Shown piece by piece: positions 63,472-64,000 of a stretch of 64,000 bases of DNA. The notes under the pieces were generated by a model that was not told the origin of the DNA, searched no databases, and saw only the letters and a program-made list of their open reading frames with translations. Position numbers and translations under genes: made by a program. Source of the DNA: VFMC01 sp044238435 (GTDB lineage: Bacteria > Actinomycetota > Acidimicrobiia > Acidimicrobiales > Ilumatobacteraceae); contig JBIIDH010000004.1 of the NCBI GenBank assembly GCA_044238435.1, positions 1-64,000 of the forward strand, written 5' to 3'. Positions within the stretch are counted from its first letter, which is position 1. Each line of letters starts with the position of its first letter.

Positions 63472-63502
63472 CTATCCAGGAATCGCCGATAGGTCATAGG
63501 CT
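63472..63502 (+). promoter_or_regulatory. LysR-type operator and leaderless -10 of the LysR gene
   Basis: CTATC (63472-63476), exactly 11 nt, and GATAG (63488-63492) form the T-N11-A dyad used by LysR-type regulators. A TAGGCT box (63497-63502) follows, 6 nt before the ATG. The site is between the two divergent genes and could control both. Confidence 0.6.
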
Positions 63503-63508
63503 CTGACT

Positions 63509-64000
63509 ATGACTACCACTGGAAGCAGGGCCGATCTACGGGTCGAACACCTCGCCGGCGTCGAGCTGCTCCTCGACACCATCCGCACGGGAAGCATCTC
63601 CGCCGCAGCCCGGGCGCACTCGCTGAGCCAACCGTCGGCCACCGAACGGTTGCGGCAGCTCGAACGCCGACTCGGTGTCACCCTCCTGCGGCGCGGCCCG
63701 GGCGGCACGGCGCCGACACCGGAGGGCGAGGCGGTCGCCGAGTGGGCACGCGCTGTCGTGGGCGCCGTCGACACGATGGCTGCAGGCGTGGCCGCCATCC
63801 GCGAGCGGTCGGGCAGCACGGCACTGCGAGTGATGGCCAGCCTCACGGTGGCCGAATACGTGCTGCCCTCGTGGCTCCACGCCCAGCGGCTCGCCGGTGG
63901 CCGTTCGATCGACCTCGCCGTGGGCAACTCGGTGGCCGTCGCCCGAGCTGTGCTCGACCGCCAGGCCGACGTGGGGTTCGTCGAGACGCCTCGCCGGTTC
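63509..64000 (+). CDS. LysR-family transcriptional regulator (5' part; runs off the right edge)
   Basis: The first 164 codons are present and open. The N-terminal winged helix-turn-helix reads LLLDTIRTGSISAAARAHSLSQPSATERLRQLERRLGVTLLRR (about 20-62). The linker helix and the start of the ligand domain (SGSTALRVMASLTVAEYVLPSWL, DVGFVE) follow. LysR proteins bind an inducer and activate a divergent gene. The neighbour is a YeiH-like exporter, so this looks like a YeiE-type regulator, in which case sulphur compounds could be the signal. A T-N11-A site lies just upstream. Confidence 0.88.
   Translation, partial: MTTTGSRADLRVEHLAGVELLLDTIRTGSISAAARAHSLSQPSATERLRQLERRLGVTLLRRGPGGTAPTPEGEAVAEWARAVVGAVDTMAAGVAAIRERSGSTALRVMASLTVAEYVLPSWLHAQRLAGGRSIDLAVGNSVAVARAVLDRQADVGFVETPRRF

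Overview
This is chromosomal DNA from a GC-rich (about 70%) actinobacterium, most likely of the class Acidimicrobiia (Ilumatobacter-like). That placement is inferred from gene content: an F420-type LLM oxidoreductase, an SCO6745/SalK-like protein, Thr/Pro-rich lipoprotein linkers and many GTG starts. No rRNA, tRNA, CRISPR array, transposase, phage or defence gene was seen. Genes are packed with gaps mostly below 100 bp, and no gap exceeds 300 bp. This is a housekeeping and catabolic region, not a mobile island.

Layout. 1-6.2 kb: start of a gene leaving the left edge, mscL, a disulphide-reductase-fold flavoprotein lacking its redox cysteines, a lipoprotein, an MFS exporter and an amidase. 6.2-9.0 kb: an SDR, a 69-residue membrane protein behind an ECF-sigma-like promoter, and a coupled hydrolase/LLM oxidoreductase pair. 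9.0-16.5 kb: a coupled PfkB kinase and phosphohexomutase, aminopeptidase N, a DsbA-fold protein and an acyl-CoA ligase. 16.5-21.5 kb: thrH coupled to a beta-lactamase-fold hydrolase, SIMPL and fasciclin lipoproteins, and threonine dehydratase with a large palindrome at its start. 21.5-34 kb: hrpA, a Baeyer-Villiger-type monooxygenase, a GST-fold/DsbA-fold pair, a phytanoyl-CoA dioxygenase-like protein, a two-gene unit behind a near-consensus promoter, a peroxidase and an M20 amidohydrolase. 34-43.9 kb: a methyltransferase, gatCAB, a membrane-embedded patatin-like hydrolase, and alpha-galactosidase divergent from galT. 43.9-53 kb: enoyl-CoA hydratase, lgt, an esterase, ferredoxin divergent from a TetR regulator, a TPR/HD-GYP protein, an M48 protease, a DrrAB-like ABC exporter and a hydrolase. 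53-64 kb: ybaK, a fused indolepyruvate:ferredoxin oxidoreductase, GH29 fucosidase, a DUF3089 lipoprotein esterase, gpsA, a membrane-anchored propeller-like protein, and a YeiH-type exporter divergent from a LysR regulator.

How they work together. Galactoside use (GH36 plus GalT) and fucoside use (GH29), fatty and amino-acid oxidation (acyl-CoA ligase, enoyl-CoA hydratase, threonine dehydratase, indolepyruvate oxidoreductase with a nearby ferredoxin) and lipoprotein export (Lgt with several lipobox proteins) suggest an aerobic heterotroph living on dissolved or polymeric organic matter.

The most striking shared feature is upstream of the genes. At about 21 starts a TANNNT hexamer lies 6-8 nt before the start codon with no ribosome-binding site, the pattern expected of leaderless mRNAs. 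Two of these hexamers borrow the TAG stop codon of the gene before. Short exact tandem duplications repeatedly straddle stop codons, and several palindromes look like operators or terminators.
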